The notes beneath the pieces are model-generated. The model saw only the letters and a list, made by a program, of their open reading frames with translations. It made no database searches and was not told where the DNA came from. A stretch of 47,323 bases of DNA from Lysobacterales bacterium (GTDB lineage Bacteria; Pseudomonadota; Gammaproteobacteria; Xanthomonadales; Rhodanobacteraceae), in contig JAFKMZ010000025.1 in the NCBI GenBank assembly GCA_017305055.1, positions 1 to 47,323 on the forward strand, in the 5' to 3' direction. Positions 25,409 to 33,538 of the stretch are shown piece by piece (the first letter of the stretch is position 1; each line of letters opens with the position of its first letter). Position numbers and translations under genes: made by a program.

Positions 25409-26167
25409 ATGCGCATCGATGTGGTTACCTTGTTTCCTGGCCTGGTCCGCGAGTGTGTGTCGGTTGGCGTGGTGGGGCGGGCGCAAAAGCGCGGCTTGCT
25501 GCAGGTCTACACCTGGAATCCGCGGGACCATACGCATGACCCGCACCGTACGGTCGATGCGACGTCGTACGGGGGTGGCCCCGGCATGGTGATGATGATC
25601 GAGCCGTTGCGGAGGACGCTGGCGGCAGTAAGTGGGGCGGCGGCGGAACCCGCGCATGTGGTCTATCTGAGCCCGCAGGGAGCGCGGCTGACGCAGGACA
25701 AGGTGGTGGCGCTGGCCGGTTTGCCACGGATCACCTTGCTGTGCGGGCGATACGAAGGAGTCGACGAGCGGGTGCTGGCGCATGCGGTGGACGAGGAGGT
25801 GTCCATTGGCGACTACGTCCTCTCCGGTGGTGAGCTGGCGGCGGCCGTGGTCATCGATGCGCTGGGCCGCTTGCAGGAAGGTGCGTTGAACGACGCGCGT
25901 TCGGCACTTGAGGATTCGTTTTCCGACGGGCTGCTCGATTGCCCGCACTATGCGAAGCCGGTGCATGATGCGTGGGGTTCGGTGCCGGAGGTGCTGTTGT
26001 CGGGCGACCATGCTGCGATTGCGCGCTGGCGTCGGCAGCAGGCGCTGGGCCGGACCTGGTTGCGCCGCCCGGACCTGCTGGCCGGCCGGGACCTGGATGC
26101 CGGTTCGCAGGCGCTGCTGGATGCCTTCCGCCTGAATCATGCGAAGGCCAGTGACGGAGAAAATTGA
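25409..26167 (+). CDS. trmD: tRNA (guanine-N1-)-methyltransferase TrmD
   Basis: A 252-aa SPOUT-class enzyme that makes m1G37 next to the anticodon and so prevents +1 frameshifting. Features: [12 protein letters not shown] at the N-terminus, [17 protein letters not shown], and the deep-knot SAM site [13 protein letters not shown] plus [19 protein letters not shown]. The C-terminal domain is complete ([21 protein letters not shown]). Length equals E. coli TrmD (255 aa). Confidence 0.98.
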   Translation: MRIDVVTLFPGLVRECVSVGVVGRAQKRGLLQVYTWNPRDHTHDPHRTVDATSYGGGPGMVMMIEPLRRTLAAVSGAAAEPAHVVYLSPQGARLTQDKVVALAGLPRITLLCGRYEGVDERVLAHAVDEEVSIGDYVLSGGELAAAVVIDALGRLQEGALNDARSALEDSFSDGLLDCPHYAKPVHDAWGSVPEVLLSGDHAAIARWRRQQALGRTWLRRPDLLAGRDLDAGSQALLDAFRLNHAKASDGEN

Positions 26168-26177
26168 ATTGAAGAGT

Positions 26178-26200
26178 GCGGCCAAGGATGGCCGCCTTTT
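26178..26200 (+). terminator. Terminator-like hairpin in repeat copy 1
   Basis: GCGGCC (26178-26183), loop AAGGAT, GGCCGC (26190-26195), then C and TTTT (26197-26200). It lies 11 bp after the trmD stop, so it could end or attenuate the ffh-trmD transcript before rplS. Confidence 0.55.
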
Positions 26201-26241
26201 GATCCTGGCGATCAGGGATGATCGCAGTAATGAACCATAGT

Positions 26242-26264
26242 GCGGCCAAGGACAGCCGCTTTTT
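26242..26264 (+). terminator. Terminator-like hairpin in repeat copy 2
   Basis: GCGGC (26242-26246), loop CAAGGACA, GCCGC (26255-26259), directly followed by TTTTT (26260-26264). The stem is one pair shorter than in copy 1 but the T tract is better. Confidence 0.5.
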
Positions 26265-26323
26265 GATCGTGGCCATCATGGACGATCGCAAGAATTACCA
26301 ATATTCAAACCACCGAGGTTGTC

Positions 26324-26719
26324 ATGAACAAGATCATCGAACAGTTCGAGGCCGAGCAGATCAAGCGTGAGCTGCCGGAGTTTTCCCCCGGTGACACCGT
26401 GGTGGTCAATGTCAAGGTGACGGAAGGCAATCGCGAGCGCGTGCAGGCGTTTGAAGGCGTGTGCATCGCCAAGCGCAGCCGCGGACTGCATTCGGCCTTC
26501 ACCGTGCGCAAGATGTCGCACGGCACTGGCGTGGAGCGCGTGTTCCAGACCCACAGCCCGGCCGTCGAATCGCTCACCGTGAAGCGCCGCGGCAAGGTGC
26601 GCGGTGCCAAGCTGTACTTCCTGCGTGGCCTGGAAGGCAAGGCAGCCCGCATCAAGGAAGATGTCGCCGCGGCTGCTGCGGCCAAGGCCAAACACAAGGC
26701 CACTGCTGCCACGAAGTAG
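26324..26719 (+). CDS. rplS: 50S ribosomal protein L19
   Basis: 131 aa. The L19 core is clear ([55 protein letters not shown]-like [34 protein letters not shown]). L19 sits at the 30S-50S interface. The C-terminus has an Ala/Lys-rich tail ([19 protein letters not shown]) longer than the E. coli protein's (115 aa), a common feature in xanthomonads. GAGGTTGTC provides the ribosome binding site. It is the last gene of the ffh array. Confidence 0.98.
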   Translation: MNKIIEQFEAEQIKRELPEFSPGDTVVVNVKVTEGNRERVQAFEGVCIAKRSRGLHSAFTVRKMSHGTGVERVFQTHSPAVESLTVKRRGKVRGAKLYFLRGLEGKAARIKEDVAAAAAAKAKHKATAATK

Positions 26720-26734
26720 GTCGTCGTCGCCTGT

Positions 26735-26751
26735 GGAGCCCGCCGGGCTCC
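26735..26751. terminator. Hairpin between convergent rplS and the FimX-like gene
   Basis: GGAGCCC (26735-26741), loop GCC, GGGCTCC (26745-26751). It occupies the 51-bp gap between the convergent genes and probably ends both transcripts, although no T tract follows on either strand. Confidence 0.45.
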
Positions 26752-26770
26752 CACGAGCCAGTGACCACGC

Positions 26771-28831
26771 TCAGTGGTAGGCGGGTGCCGGCGGCAGCAG
26801 TTGCGGTTCCTGCAGAAAGTTGCCCTGCACGAAATCAACGCCACAGGAAAACAGCAGCGAAGTGCTGGTGGCGTCCTCGACCCACTCGGCGATCGTCATG
26901 CGCTTGAGCTCGCGCGCCTGCTGGCAGATTTCGGCGATCTTCCTCTGGTTCTCGGGATGCGTCGGCAGGTCCGCGACGTAGCTGCGGTCGATTTTCAGGT
27001 AGTCGGCATCGATGTGGCTGAGCAGATGGAATGAGTTCAGTCCCGAGCCGAACTGTTCCAGCGCAAACTGTCCTCCAAGCTTCTTCCAGGCGTTGACGAA
27101 TTGCTGGGCCGGCCGCAGCAGGGTCATGACCTTGCTCTCGGTCATCTCCAGCACCAGGCGCCCATGCTTGAGCGCGGCCTCCTGCATCTGCGTACCGAGC
27201 CACGACAGCAGCGCGGTGTCCTGCAGTGAGGTGGCCGTCAGCTTGACGAAGTAGGTGGTCTTCTGGCCTTGCGCGTCGCGCGCCCGAAGGGCATTGAGGG
27301 TGTGCTCCAGCACCCAGCGGTCGACCATCGTGTTCAGGCCGTGCTTCTCCGCCAACGGCATGAAGAAGCCCGGCAACACCGTACCCTGCGGCCCGTTCAT
27401 GCGCAGCAGGATCTCCGAATAGTCGCCATCCACATCCTGCAGGCTTATGGTCTGCTGGTGGTACAGCATCAGGCCGTCGTCGACCAGCGCCTTGCGCAGC
27501 AGGGCCAACCAGTACTTGTCGCGCTCGTCGTCCGCTTTCTCTCGCGCGGCGGGATCGTGCAGCTCGACGTTGCCGCCACCGATGTTCTGCGCGTTGCGCA
27601 GCGCCTGGCTGGCCTGGTTGAGCAGCAACTCGGTGTTGGCGTTCTTCTCGCCCAGCAGGCTGCCACCGATGCTGGCGGTGACGGTGATGGAGCGGGTGCC
27701 GGCATCGAAGATCTCATTGCTGACGTTTTTTTGCAGCTGCTCGATCCAGTCCCGGATGGCGCTGTCCTGGCGCGAGTCCAGGACGATGCCGACGGTGTGG
27801 TCGCCAAGCATGCCGGCCGCGTCGTCCGATCCCAGCAGGAAGCGGACGCGCTCGGCGAAGCTGGCCAGCAATTCGTCGGTCTTGCCCATGCCGATGCCGG
27901 CCACGGTGGACGTCCAGTTGTCGGGTTCCACCAGCAACAATGCCTGGCCCTTCTTGCCCTTGGCCGCGGCCCCGACGGCATCGTCGATGCGCTCCAGGAT
28001 GCGCGCGCGGTTGAGCAGGCCGGTCACGGCATCGCGCTGCAGCTGCTGCAGCAAGGCCGGGTCCAGTTCCTGCTGGCGGAAGACGATCTGCAGGCAGGGT
28101 TCGCCCTCGAACGTCGCCGCGGCAAACTCGACCGTGGCGTCGAAATGGCTGCCGTCGGCGCGCCGGGCATGCAGCGTGGTATGTGATGCCAGCCGCTCCT
28201 GCCGGCCGTGGCCGCGCAGCAGGGCCTTGAACTCGTCGGCGTGGCCGGGATCGATCATGTCCAGCACCGGCACTCCCATCAGGTCGTCGAAGCTGGCATA
28301 GCCGAACGTGTCCAGGTAGGTCTGGTTGACCCGCACGTGCATGCCCTCGTGCACATAGGCAATGGCGTCGGTGGAGGAATCGAGCAAGGCGTCGCAGCGC
28401 CGCTCCGACTCGCGCAACGAGGCTTCCAGGCTGCGCACCTTGCGTCGGGTCTGCAGTGAGTCGAACTCGCGCGAAAGCACCGAGATGAGCTGCCGCGGGC
28501 TGCTGCGCGAGGCGATGCCACGGGCTCCCCCCACGAACAGGTTGGTGATCATGTCGTTGTCGATCCGGCTGACCAGGCCAAGCAGCGAATAGTCGCGGCC
28601 CGAAGTATCCATGGTGGCCACCACGTCGGTGATGCTGAGGCCAGCGACATCGGGGTCGAACATGACGACGTCCGGTTCCAGCTCGCCGATTGCGGCCTCG
28701 AGCTGTTCGGCATTGGTGGCGCGGGCCGGACGCACGGCAATGCCGGAGTTGCGCAACTGGCTGATGATCTGCTCGGCTTCTTCCACCGAGTTCTCGATGA
28801 AAAGGATCTTGATGACGTAGTCGTTTTTCAT
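26771..28831 (-). CDS. fimX: FimX-like REC-PAS-GGDEF-EAL c-di-GMP receptor
   Basis: 686 aa, almost the length of Xanthomonas and Pseudomonas FimX. Domain order: receiver-like (1-125), PAS (about 145-265), GGDEF (about 270-435), EAL (about 445-675). The receiver has an Asp at 59 but lacks the usual Lys-Pro (SSP instead). The GGDEF signature is replaced by GDHTV and EAL by EIL (SEILLRMN); the DDFG loop is EQFGSG. Both enzymatic sites are therefore probably dead and the protein should act as a c-di-GMP sensor. FimX in xanthomonads binds c-di-GMP through the EAL domain and controls type IV pilus extension with PilZ and PilB. No pil genes are adjacent, so the function rests on architecture. Confidence 0.82.
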   Translation of the reverse strand: MKNDYVIKILFIENSVEEAEQIISQLRNSGIAVRPARATNAEQLEAAIGELEPDVVMFDPDVAGLSITDVVATMDTSGRDYSLLGLVSRIDNDMITNLFVGGARGIASRSSPRQLISVLSREFDSLQTRRKVRSLEASLRESERRCDALLDSSTDAIAYVHEGMHVRVNQTYLDTFGYASFDDLMGVPVLDMIDPGHADEFKALLRGHGRQERLASHTTLHARRADGSHFDATVEFAAATFEGEPCLQIVFRQQELDPALLQQLQRDAVTGLLNRARILERIDDAVGAAAKGKKGQALLLVEPDNWTSTVAGIGMGKTDELLASFAERVRFLLGSDDAAGMLGDHTVGIVLDSRQDSAIRDWIEQLQKNVSNEIFDAGTRSITVTASIGGSLLGEKNANTELLLNQASQALRNAQNIGGGNVELHDPAAREKADDERDKYWLALLRKALVDDGLMLYHQQTISLQDVDGDYSEILLRMNGPQGTVLPGFFMPLAEKHGLNTMVDRWVLEHTLNALRARDAQGQKTTYFVKLTATSLQDTALLSWLGTQMQEAALKHGRLVLEMTESKVMTLLRPAQQFVNAWKKLGGQFALEQFGSGLNSFHLLSHIDADYLKIDRSYVADLPTHPENQRKIAEICQQARELKRMTIAEWVEDATSTSLLFSCGVDFVQGNFLQEPQLLPPAPAYH

Positions 28832-28962
28832 GCCGTGGCGAGCTGTCCGTCAGTCTGGATGTCGTGCTTGGTGGCCGCGCAGCGGTCGGTCATTGGTCAC
28901 ATGTAGCGGATTTTGGCGGGGCGCGCCAGCTCTGCGGACCGGCGGGTCACGCGGAATGTTGC

Positions 28963-29985
28963 TCACAGCGGCTGCTTGCCCACGTCTCCGGCCACTTCGC
29001 GCACCAGTCGCGGTACCAGATAGCCGGGCAGGCGGGCGCGCAGCGCTTCGACCAGCGCCGTGGCCTTCGCGTCGCTGACCTCGAAGTGTGCTGTGCCCTG
29101 GACGCGATCCAGCTGATGCAGGTAATACGGCAGCACGCCGGCGGCGAACATGCGCTCGGACAGCGCCACCTGCGCTTCCACGTCGTCGTTGATGCCGCGC
29201 AACAGCACTGACTGGTTGAGCAGGGTGGCGCCGCAGGCGCGCAGGCGCGTACAGGCCGCGTCCACGGTGTGGTCGAATTCATTGGCGTGATTCGCGTGCA
29301 GCACCACCACCTTTTGCTGCGGGAGGCTGTCGAGCCAGGCCAGCAGGCTGTCCTCGATACGCTCGGGCAGGACCACCGGCAGGCGGGAGTGGATGCGGAT
29401 CCGGCGCACATGGGTGGTGTCGACCAGGCCAACGCTCAACTCGGCAAGCTTGCCGGTGCTGAGCGCCAGCGGGTCGCCGCCGGAGAGGATCAGTTCGCTG
29501 ATCGAATCTTCTTGGCGCAGGTACGCCAGCGCCTCGCGCCACTGCTGCGCGGCCGCGAGTTCCTCGGCATAGGGAAAATGCCGGCGGAAGCAATACCGGC
29601 AGTTGATGGCGCAGGTGCCGCTGGCGATCAGCAGGGCCCGGCCCTGGTACTTGTGCAGCACGCCCGGAGCGGTGCGCGCGTCGAGGTCGCCCACGGCATC
29701 ACGTGTGAAACCGGGTGCCGTCTCCAGCTCGGCCAGTTGCGGCAGCACCTGCAGCAGCAACGGGTCATGCCGGTCGCCGCGGCGCATGCGTGCCACGAAC
29801 CCACGCGGGACACGCAGGCGGAAGCCGGCGTCGGCCGCAGGCAGCTCCCCGGCCAGGTGGTCGAGTTCGAGCAGAGCCAGCAGTTCGTGCGCGTCGGTGA
29901 CCGCTTCACGCCACAGCTGGCGCCAGTCCGCCAGGGGTTGCGGCGTGTCCGGAGTTGTGCGCGGTGCTGGGCTAGCAGTTATCAT
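28963..29985 (-). CDS. epmB: EF-P (R)-beta-lysylation enzyme EpmB (lysine 2,3-aminomutase family)
   Basis: 340 aa. The radical-SAM cluster motif CAINCRYCFRRHFPY is intact, and the PLP/SAM-binding core includes ELILSGGDPLALS and RIRIHSRLPVVLP. EpmB converts alpha-lysine to (R)-beta-lysine, which EpmA attaches to EF-P. It lacks the C-terminal extension of catabolic lysine aminomutases, as expected for EpmB. The ATG at 29985 was preferred to 30021 because AGG-rich sequence precedes it and the upstream residues look non-native. It is divergent from efp across 103 bp, a conserved functional pairing. Confidence 0.95.
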   Translation of the reverse strand: MITASPAPRTTPDTPQPLADWRQLWREAVTDAHELLALLELDHLAGELPAADAGFRLRVPRGFVARMRRGDRHDPLLLQVLPQLAELETAPGFTRDAVGDLDARTAPGVLHKYQGRALLIASGTCAINCRYCFRRHFPYAEELAAAQQWREALAYLRQEDSISELILSGGDPLALSTGKLAELSVGLVDTTHVRRIRIHSRLPVVLPERIEDSLLAWLDSLPQQKVVVLHANHANEFDHTVDAACTRLRACGATLLNQSVLLRGINDDVEAQVALSERMFAAGVLPYYLHQLDRVQGTAHFEVSDAKATALVEALRARLPGYLVPRLVREVAGDVGKQPL

Positions 29986-30088
29986 GGACAACCTGCTTTT
30001 GCATATTGCATTGGGCAACAACCCATTTTAACCGCTGATTGGCCTCGATATGGATCGGGCCGACCGGCTTACTCCGGAGTTCTACTGT

Positions 30089-30655
30089 ATGGCGAGCTAT
30101 GGTCTCAATGACGTCAAGAATGGCGTGAAGATCATTGTCGATGGCGATCCGTACACGGTCGTCGAGGCCGAATTCATCAAGCCCGGCAAGGGCCAGGCGT
30201 TTACCCGCATCCGCATCCGCAACCTGCTCAATGGACGCACGGTGGAAAAAACCTTGAAGGCGAGTGAGTCGTTCGAGGGCGCGGATGTGCTCGACACCGA
30301 CATGCAATATCTGTACAGCGACGGGGAATTCTGGCACTTCATGCAGCCGGACACGTTCGAGCAGTTCCAGGCGGACAAGGCCGCGGCGGGCGAGGCGGCC
30401 AAGTGGCTGAAGGGTGAGGAGGACTGCGTGGTGACGTTGTGGAACGGGCGCCCGATTGTCGTGCAGCCACCAAATTTCGTCGAACTCAAGATTGTGGAGA
30501 CCGACCCAGGCCTGCGTGGCGATACCTCCGGTGGTGGCGGCAAGCCGGCCAAGCTGGAGACTGGCGCGGTGGTGCGCGTGCCGTTGTTCGTCAACCAGGA
30601 CGAGGTCATCCGCGTCGACACCCGCTCCGGCGAATACGTCAGCCGGGTGAAATGA
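30089..30655 (+). CDS. efp: Translation elongation factor P
   Basis: 188 aa, standard EF-P length, three beta-barrel domains. EF-P enters the ribosomal E site and relieves stalling at polyproline. The loop IKPGKGQAF carries Lys34, the residue that EpmA/EpmB beta-lysylates; organisms using rhamnose have Arg here, so the adjacent epmB and Lys34 agree. The ATG at 30089 follows GGAG (30076-30079); the in-frame ATG at 30050 adds sequence without EF-P similarity. The many Pro-rich proteins in the window would be typical clients. Confidence 0.98.
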   Translation: MASYGLNDVKNGVKIIVDGDPYTVVEAEFIKPGKGQAFTRIRIRNLLNGRTVEKTLKASESFEGADVLDTDMQYLYSDGEFWHFMQPDTFEQFQADKAAAGEAAKWLKGEEDCVVTLWNGRPIVVQPPNFVELKIVETDPGLRGDTSGGGGKPAKLETGAVVRVPLFVNQDEVIRVDTRSGEYVSRVK

Positions 30656-30667
30656 ATCCCGGTGAGG

Positions 30668-30683
30668 CAGGCCGCCCGGCCTG
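30668..30683 (+). terminator. Hairpin downstream of efp
   Basis: CAGGCC (30668-30673), loop GCCC, GGCCTG (30678-30683), 12 bp after the efp stop; no T tract, so termination is only possible. Confidence 0.35.
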
Positions 30684-30740
30684 TCCGGATGTCGCCGCAG
30701 TGAGGTCGTTGGCCTTGCCGGCCGTGCCGGAGGGGTTGGG

Positions 30741-32072
30741 ATGAATCCGCCTTCGGCGCAAGTCGTCGACCTGTTGCTCGAGCCACGCTGGCTGGTGCCG
30801 GTTGAGCCGCACGCAGTGGTGCTGGAAGAGCGTGCGGTTGCGGTGCAGGACGGGATCATCGTCGGCATCATGCCGGTGGCGGCGGCGCGTCTCGCCTACG
30901 CGCCGCGGCAGACGGTGCAGCTGCCGGATCACGCCCTGATCCCGGGCTTGGTCAACTGCCATACCCACGGTGCGATGACCTTGCTGCGTGGGTTGGCCGA
31001 CGACCTGCCACTGCAGGATTGGCTGCAACAGCACATCTGGCCGGCGGAGGCGCGGGCCATGGGCGCCGAGTTCGTGCGCGACGGTACCGAGCTGGCGGTC
31101 GCGGAAATGCTGCGCGGAGGCACCACTTGTGTCAACGACATGTATTTCTTTTCCGACGTCTCCGGCGCGGTGTACCAGCGCCTCGGCTTGCGCGCCACGG
31201 TCGGGCTGCCGATCATCGATTTCCCCACCGTGTGGGCCGCGACCCAGGACGAGTACTTCGCCCGCGCCACCGACGTGCACGACGGCTTCCGCGGCAGTGC
31301 GCTGATCCGCACCGCCTTTGCCCCGCATGCCCCATACAGCGTGTCCGACGGGGCTTTTGAGCGCATCCGCGTGCTGTCCGACCAGCTCGACATCCCGGTG
31401 CACGTGCACCTGCACGAAACCGCGCGCGAGGTCGAGGATGGCAAGGCGACCAGTGGGCTGCGCCCGTTCCAGCGCCTGCAGAAACTCGGCCTGGTCAACG
31501 ACCGGCTGATCGCGGTGCACATGACACAGCTGAGCGATGGCGAGATCGCGGCCTGTGCCGCGGCCGGGGTGTCGGTAGTGCATTGCGTGGAATCGAACCT
31601 GAAACTCGCCTCAGGCTTTTGCCCATGGGAGAAATTGCGCCACGCCGGAGTCAACGTCGCCCTGGGCACCGATGGTTGCGCCTCGAACAACGACCTGGAC
31701 ATGTTCGGCGAAATGCGCACGGCGGCGCTGGTGGCGAAGGCGGTATCCGGGGATGCGGCGGCCTGCGACGCGGCCAAGACACTGCGTGCGGCCACCCTGA
31801 ACGGGGCCAGGGCCTTGGGTCGGGAGGCCGAGATCGGCTCGATCGAGGTCGGCAAGCAGGCGGACCTGGCTGCCGTGCGCCTGTCGGATCCGGAAACCCA
31901 GCCGCTGTACCACGTGCTCTCACAACTGGTGTATGCGGCCGGACGCCACCAGGTCAGCGACGTGTGGGTGGCCGGTCGCCAGCGGCTCACGCAGGGCGAG
32001 CTGCAGGGTCTGGACCTGGACGAGGTCTTGTCCCGGGCCAGGATCTGGCGTGAGCGCATCGCGGCAGGCTGA
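30741..32072 (+). CDS. mtaD: 5'-methylthioadenosine/S-adenosylhomocysteine deaminase-like amidohydrolase (TRZ/ATZ family)
   Basis: 443 aa, amidohydrolase superfamily. Metal and catalytic residues are in place: VNCHTHGAMTLLRG, HAPYSVSD, VHVHLHETAREVE, IAVHMTQLSD and LGTDGCASNNDLDM. Family members in subgroup MtaD deaminate methylthioadenosine or SAH to the inosine derivatives; other TRZ/ATZ enzymes act on triazines or guanine, so the exact substrate is inferred. GGAGGGG (30730-30736) precedes the ATG. It is followed by ubiG, whose by-product is SAH, and removal of SAH is a plausible link between the two. Confidence 0.85.
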   Translation: MNPPSAQVVDLLLEPRWLVPVEPHAVVLEERAVAVQDGIIVGIMPVAAARLAYAPRQTVQLPDHALIPGLVNCHTHGAMTLLRGLADDLPLQDWLQQHIWPAEARAMGAEFVRDGTELAVAEMLRGGTTCVNDMYFFSDVSGAVYQRLGLRATVGLPIIDFPTVWAATQDEYFARATDVHDGFRGSALIRTAFAPHAPYSVSDGAFERIRVLSDQLDIPVHVHLHETAREVEDGKATSGLRPFQRLQKLGLVNDRLIAVHMTQLSDGEIAACAAAGVSVVHCVESNLKLASGFCPWEKLRHAGVNVALGTDGCASNNDLDMFGEMRTAALVAKAVSGDAAACDAAKTLRAATLNGARALGREAEIGSIEVGKQADLAAVRLSDPETQPLYHVLSQLVYAAGRHQVSDVWVAGRQRLTQGELQGLDLDEVLSRARIWRERIAAG

Positions 32073-32147
32073 AGCGCATGGCGCCAGCGTCCAGGAACGG
32101 CAGCAAAAGCCACGCGATAAACTGCGTGCACTGAGGAGTACGAGCAG

Positions 32148-32855
32148 ATGTCCGAGGTCGCCAATGCCAGCCCGCGCGAGATCGCGCATTTTGACGCGCT
32201 TGCCTCGCGCTGGTGGGATGCCGACGGCGAGTCGCGGCCGTTGCACGACCTCAATCCCGTGCGCCTGGCCTACATCCAGGCACGCATCGAGCTGCGCGGC
32301 GCGCGCGTGGCCGACGTGGGTTGTGGCGGCGGCCTGCTGAGCGAGGCGCTGGCACGCGCCGGGGCTGCGGTGACCGCGATCGACCTGTCCACCCAGGTCA
32401 TCGAGGTGGCGCGCCTGCACCTGCATGAATCCAATCTGCAGGTGGATTACCGGGTGCAATCGTCGGCCGACCTGGCTGCGGTGGAAGCCGGCGCGTTCGA
32501 TGCGGTGTGCTGCATGGAGCTGGTCGAACATGTCCCGGATGCAGCCGCGCTCGTACGCGACCTGGCCGCGCTGCTCAAGCCGGGTGGCTGCCTGTTCATG
32601 TCCACGCTCAACCGCACGCCGACGGCATTTGGTGTGGCGATCCTGGGTGCCGAATACATGTTGCGTCTGTTGCCGCGCGGTACCCACCACTATGCAAAGT
32701 TCCTGCGGCCATCCGAGTTGACGCGTCTGCTGCGGGCTTCCGGACTGCAGGCCGAGGACGTCTCCGGCGTGGCCTACGACCCATGGCGGCGCAAGGCCTG
32801 GCAAAGCCGCTCGACCTCCGTCAACTACCTGCTCAGCGCGCGCAAGCCGGCATGA
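32148..32855 (+). CDS. ubiG: Ubiquinone biosynthesis O-methyltransferase UbiG
   Basis: 235 aa. SAM-dependent enzyme carrying out both O-methylations of ubiquinone synthesis. Signatures: IAHFDALASRWWDADGESRP, LHDLNPVRLAYI, the SAM motif VADVGCGGGLLSEALA, CMELVEHVPD and STLNRTPTAFGVAILGAEY, GTHHYAKFLRPSEL. Length fits. Its stop overlaps the gph start (ATGA). Confidence 0.97.
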   Translation: MSEVANASPREIAHFDALASRWWDADGESRPLHDLNPVRLAYIQARIELRGARVADVGCGGGLLSEALARAGAAVTAIDLSTQVIEVARLHLHESNLQVDYRVQSSADLAAVEAGAFDAVCCMELVEHVPDAAALVRDLAALLKPGGCLFMSTLNRTPTAFGVAILGAEYMLRLLPRGTHHYAKFLRPSELTRLLRASGLQAEDVSGVAYDPWRRKAWQSRSTSVNYLLSARKPA

Positions 32856-33538
32856 GTGTCGCCATGGCGTCTTCCCGGGTTTGTGGCGTGCTGTTCGACC
32901 TGGACGGCACCCTGCTGGACAGCGCGCCGGACCTGTATGCCGCGCTCCAGGTCCAGTGTGCGGAGGAGGGCGTGGCGCCGCCGCCCTATGAAATGGTCCG
33001 TGCCGTGGTCTCGCGCGGCGCCACCGCGGTGCTGCGCTGCGCCTTTGCGGCGCGCGGCGATGCGGGGCTGGCCGCGCTGCTGCCGCGCTACCTGAAACTC
33101 TACGAGGGACTCATGGCCGAGCATACCCGTGCCTTTGCCGGCGTCGAGCAGCTGCTCGGGCGCATCGAGGCGCGTGGCTGGGCGTGGGGCATCGTCACCA
33201 ACAAGGCCGGCTTTCTCACCCACGAGCTGCTGCGTCGCATCGGCTGGGCCGAGCGCGCGGCGGCCGTGGTTGCCGGCGACACCCTGCCGGTGAAGAAACC
33301 CGACCCGGCGCCGGTGCTGCTGGCCTGCCGCCACGCCGGCATTGCGGCCGCGGATGCGGTATTCGTGGGTGACGACCAGCGCGATGTCCAGGCCGGCATG
33401 CGCGCGGGGCTGACCACCGTGGCCGCCGCCTGGGGCTACCTGGACGGCGGTGACCCGCGAAGCTGGGGTGCCGATGTCGTGTGCGACTCACCGGCACGGT
33501 TGGGCGAGTGGCTGCGTCTCGAGGCAGTGCCGACATGA
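32852..33538 (+). CDS. gph: Phosphoglycolate phosphatase
   Basis: 228-aa HAD-family phosphatase that removes 2-phosphoglycolate, for example from oxidative DNA damage repair. Motif I VLFDLDGTLLDSAPD, motif II WGIVTNKAG, motif III with LPVKKPDPAPVL, and motif IV FVGDDQRDVQAGM are all present. Start overlaps the ubiG stop by four bases; stop overlaps the next ATG, so ubiG-gph-squalene synthase-like form one coupled unit. Confidence 0.92.
   Translation: MSVAMASSRVCGVLFDLDGTLLDSAPDLYAALQVQCAEEGVAPPPYEMVRAVVSRGATAVLRCAFAARGDAGLAALLPRYLKLYEGLMAEHTRAFAGVEQLLGRIEARGWAWGIVTNKAGFLTHELLRRIGWAERAAAVVAGDTLPVKKPDPAPVLLACRHAGIAAADAVFVGDDQRDVQAGMRAGLTTVAAAWGYLDGGDPRSWGADVVCDSPARLGEWLRLEAVPT

Larger units (their letters stand above)
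26175..26302 (+). repeat. Two tandem 64-bp hairpin-bearing repeats before rplS
   Basis: Copy 1 (26175-26238) and copy 2 (26239-26302) both begin AGTGCGGCCAAGGA and match at 45 of the first 52 positions. Each contains a GC stem followed by T's and then a GATC-rich inverted repeat. In copy 1 this is GCGATCA-GGGA-TGATCGC (26208-26225); in copy 2 it is GATCGT...ACGATC. The pair fills almost all of the 156-bp trmD-rplS gap. It could be tandem attenuators/terminators, a ribosomal-protein leader or a duplicated REP-like element. Confidence 0.8.

Noticed and set aside
32507-32851. Upstream extension of gph
   Set aside because: It is an out-of-frame reading of ubiG; the HAD motif I begins just after ATG 32852, which overlaps the ubiG stop.
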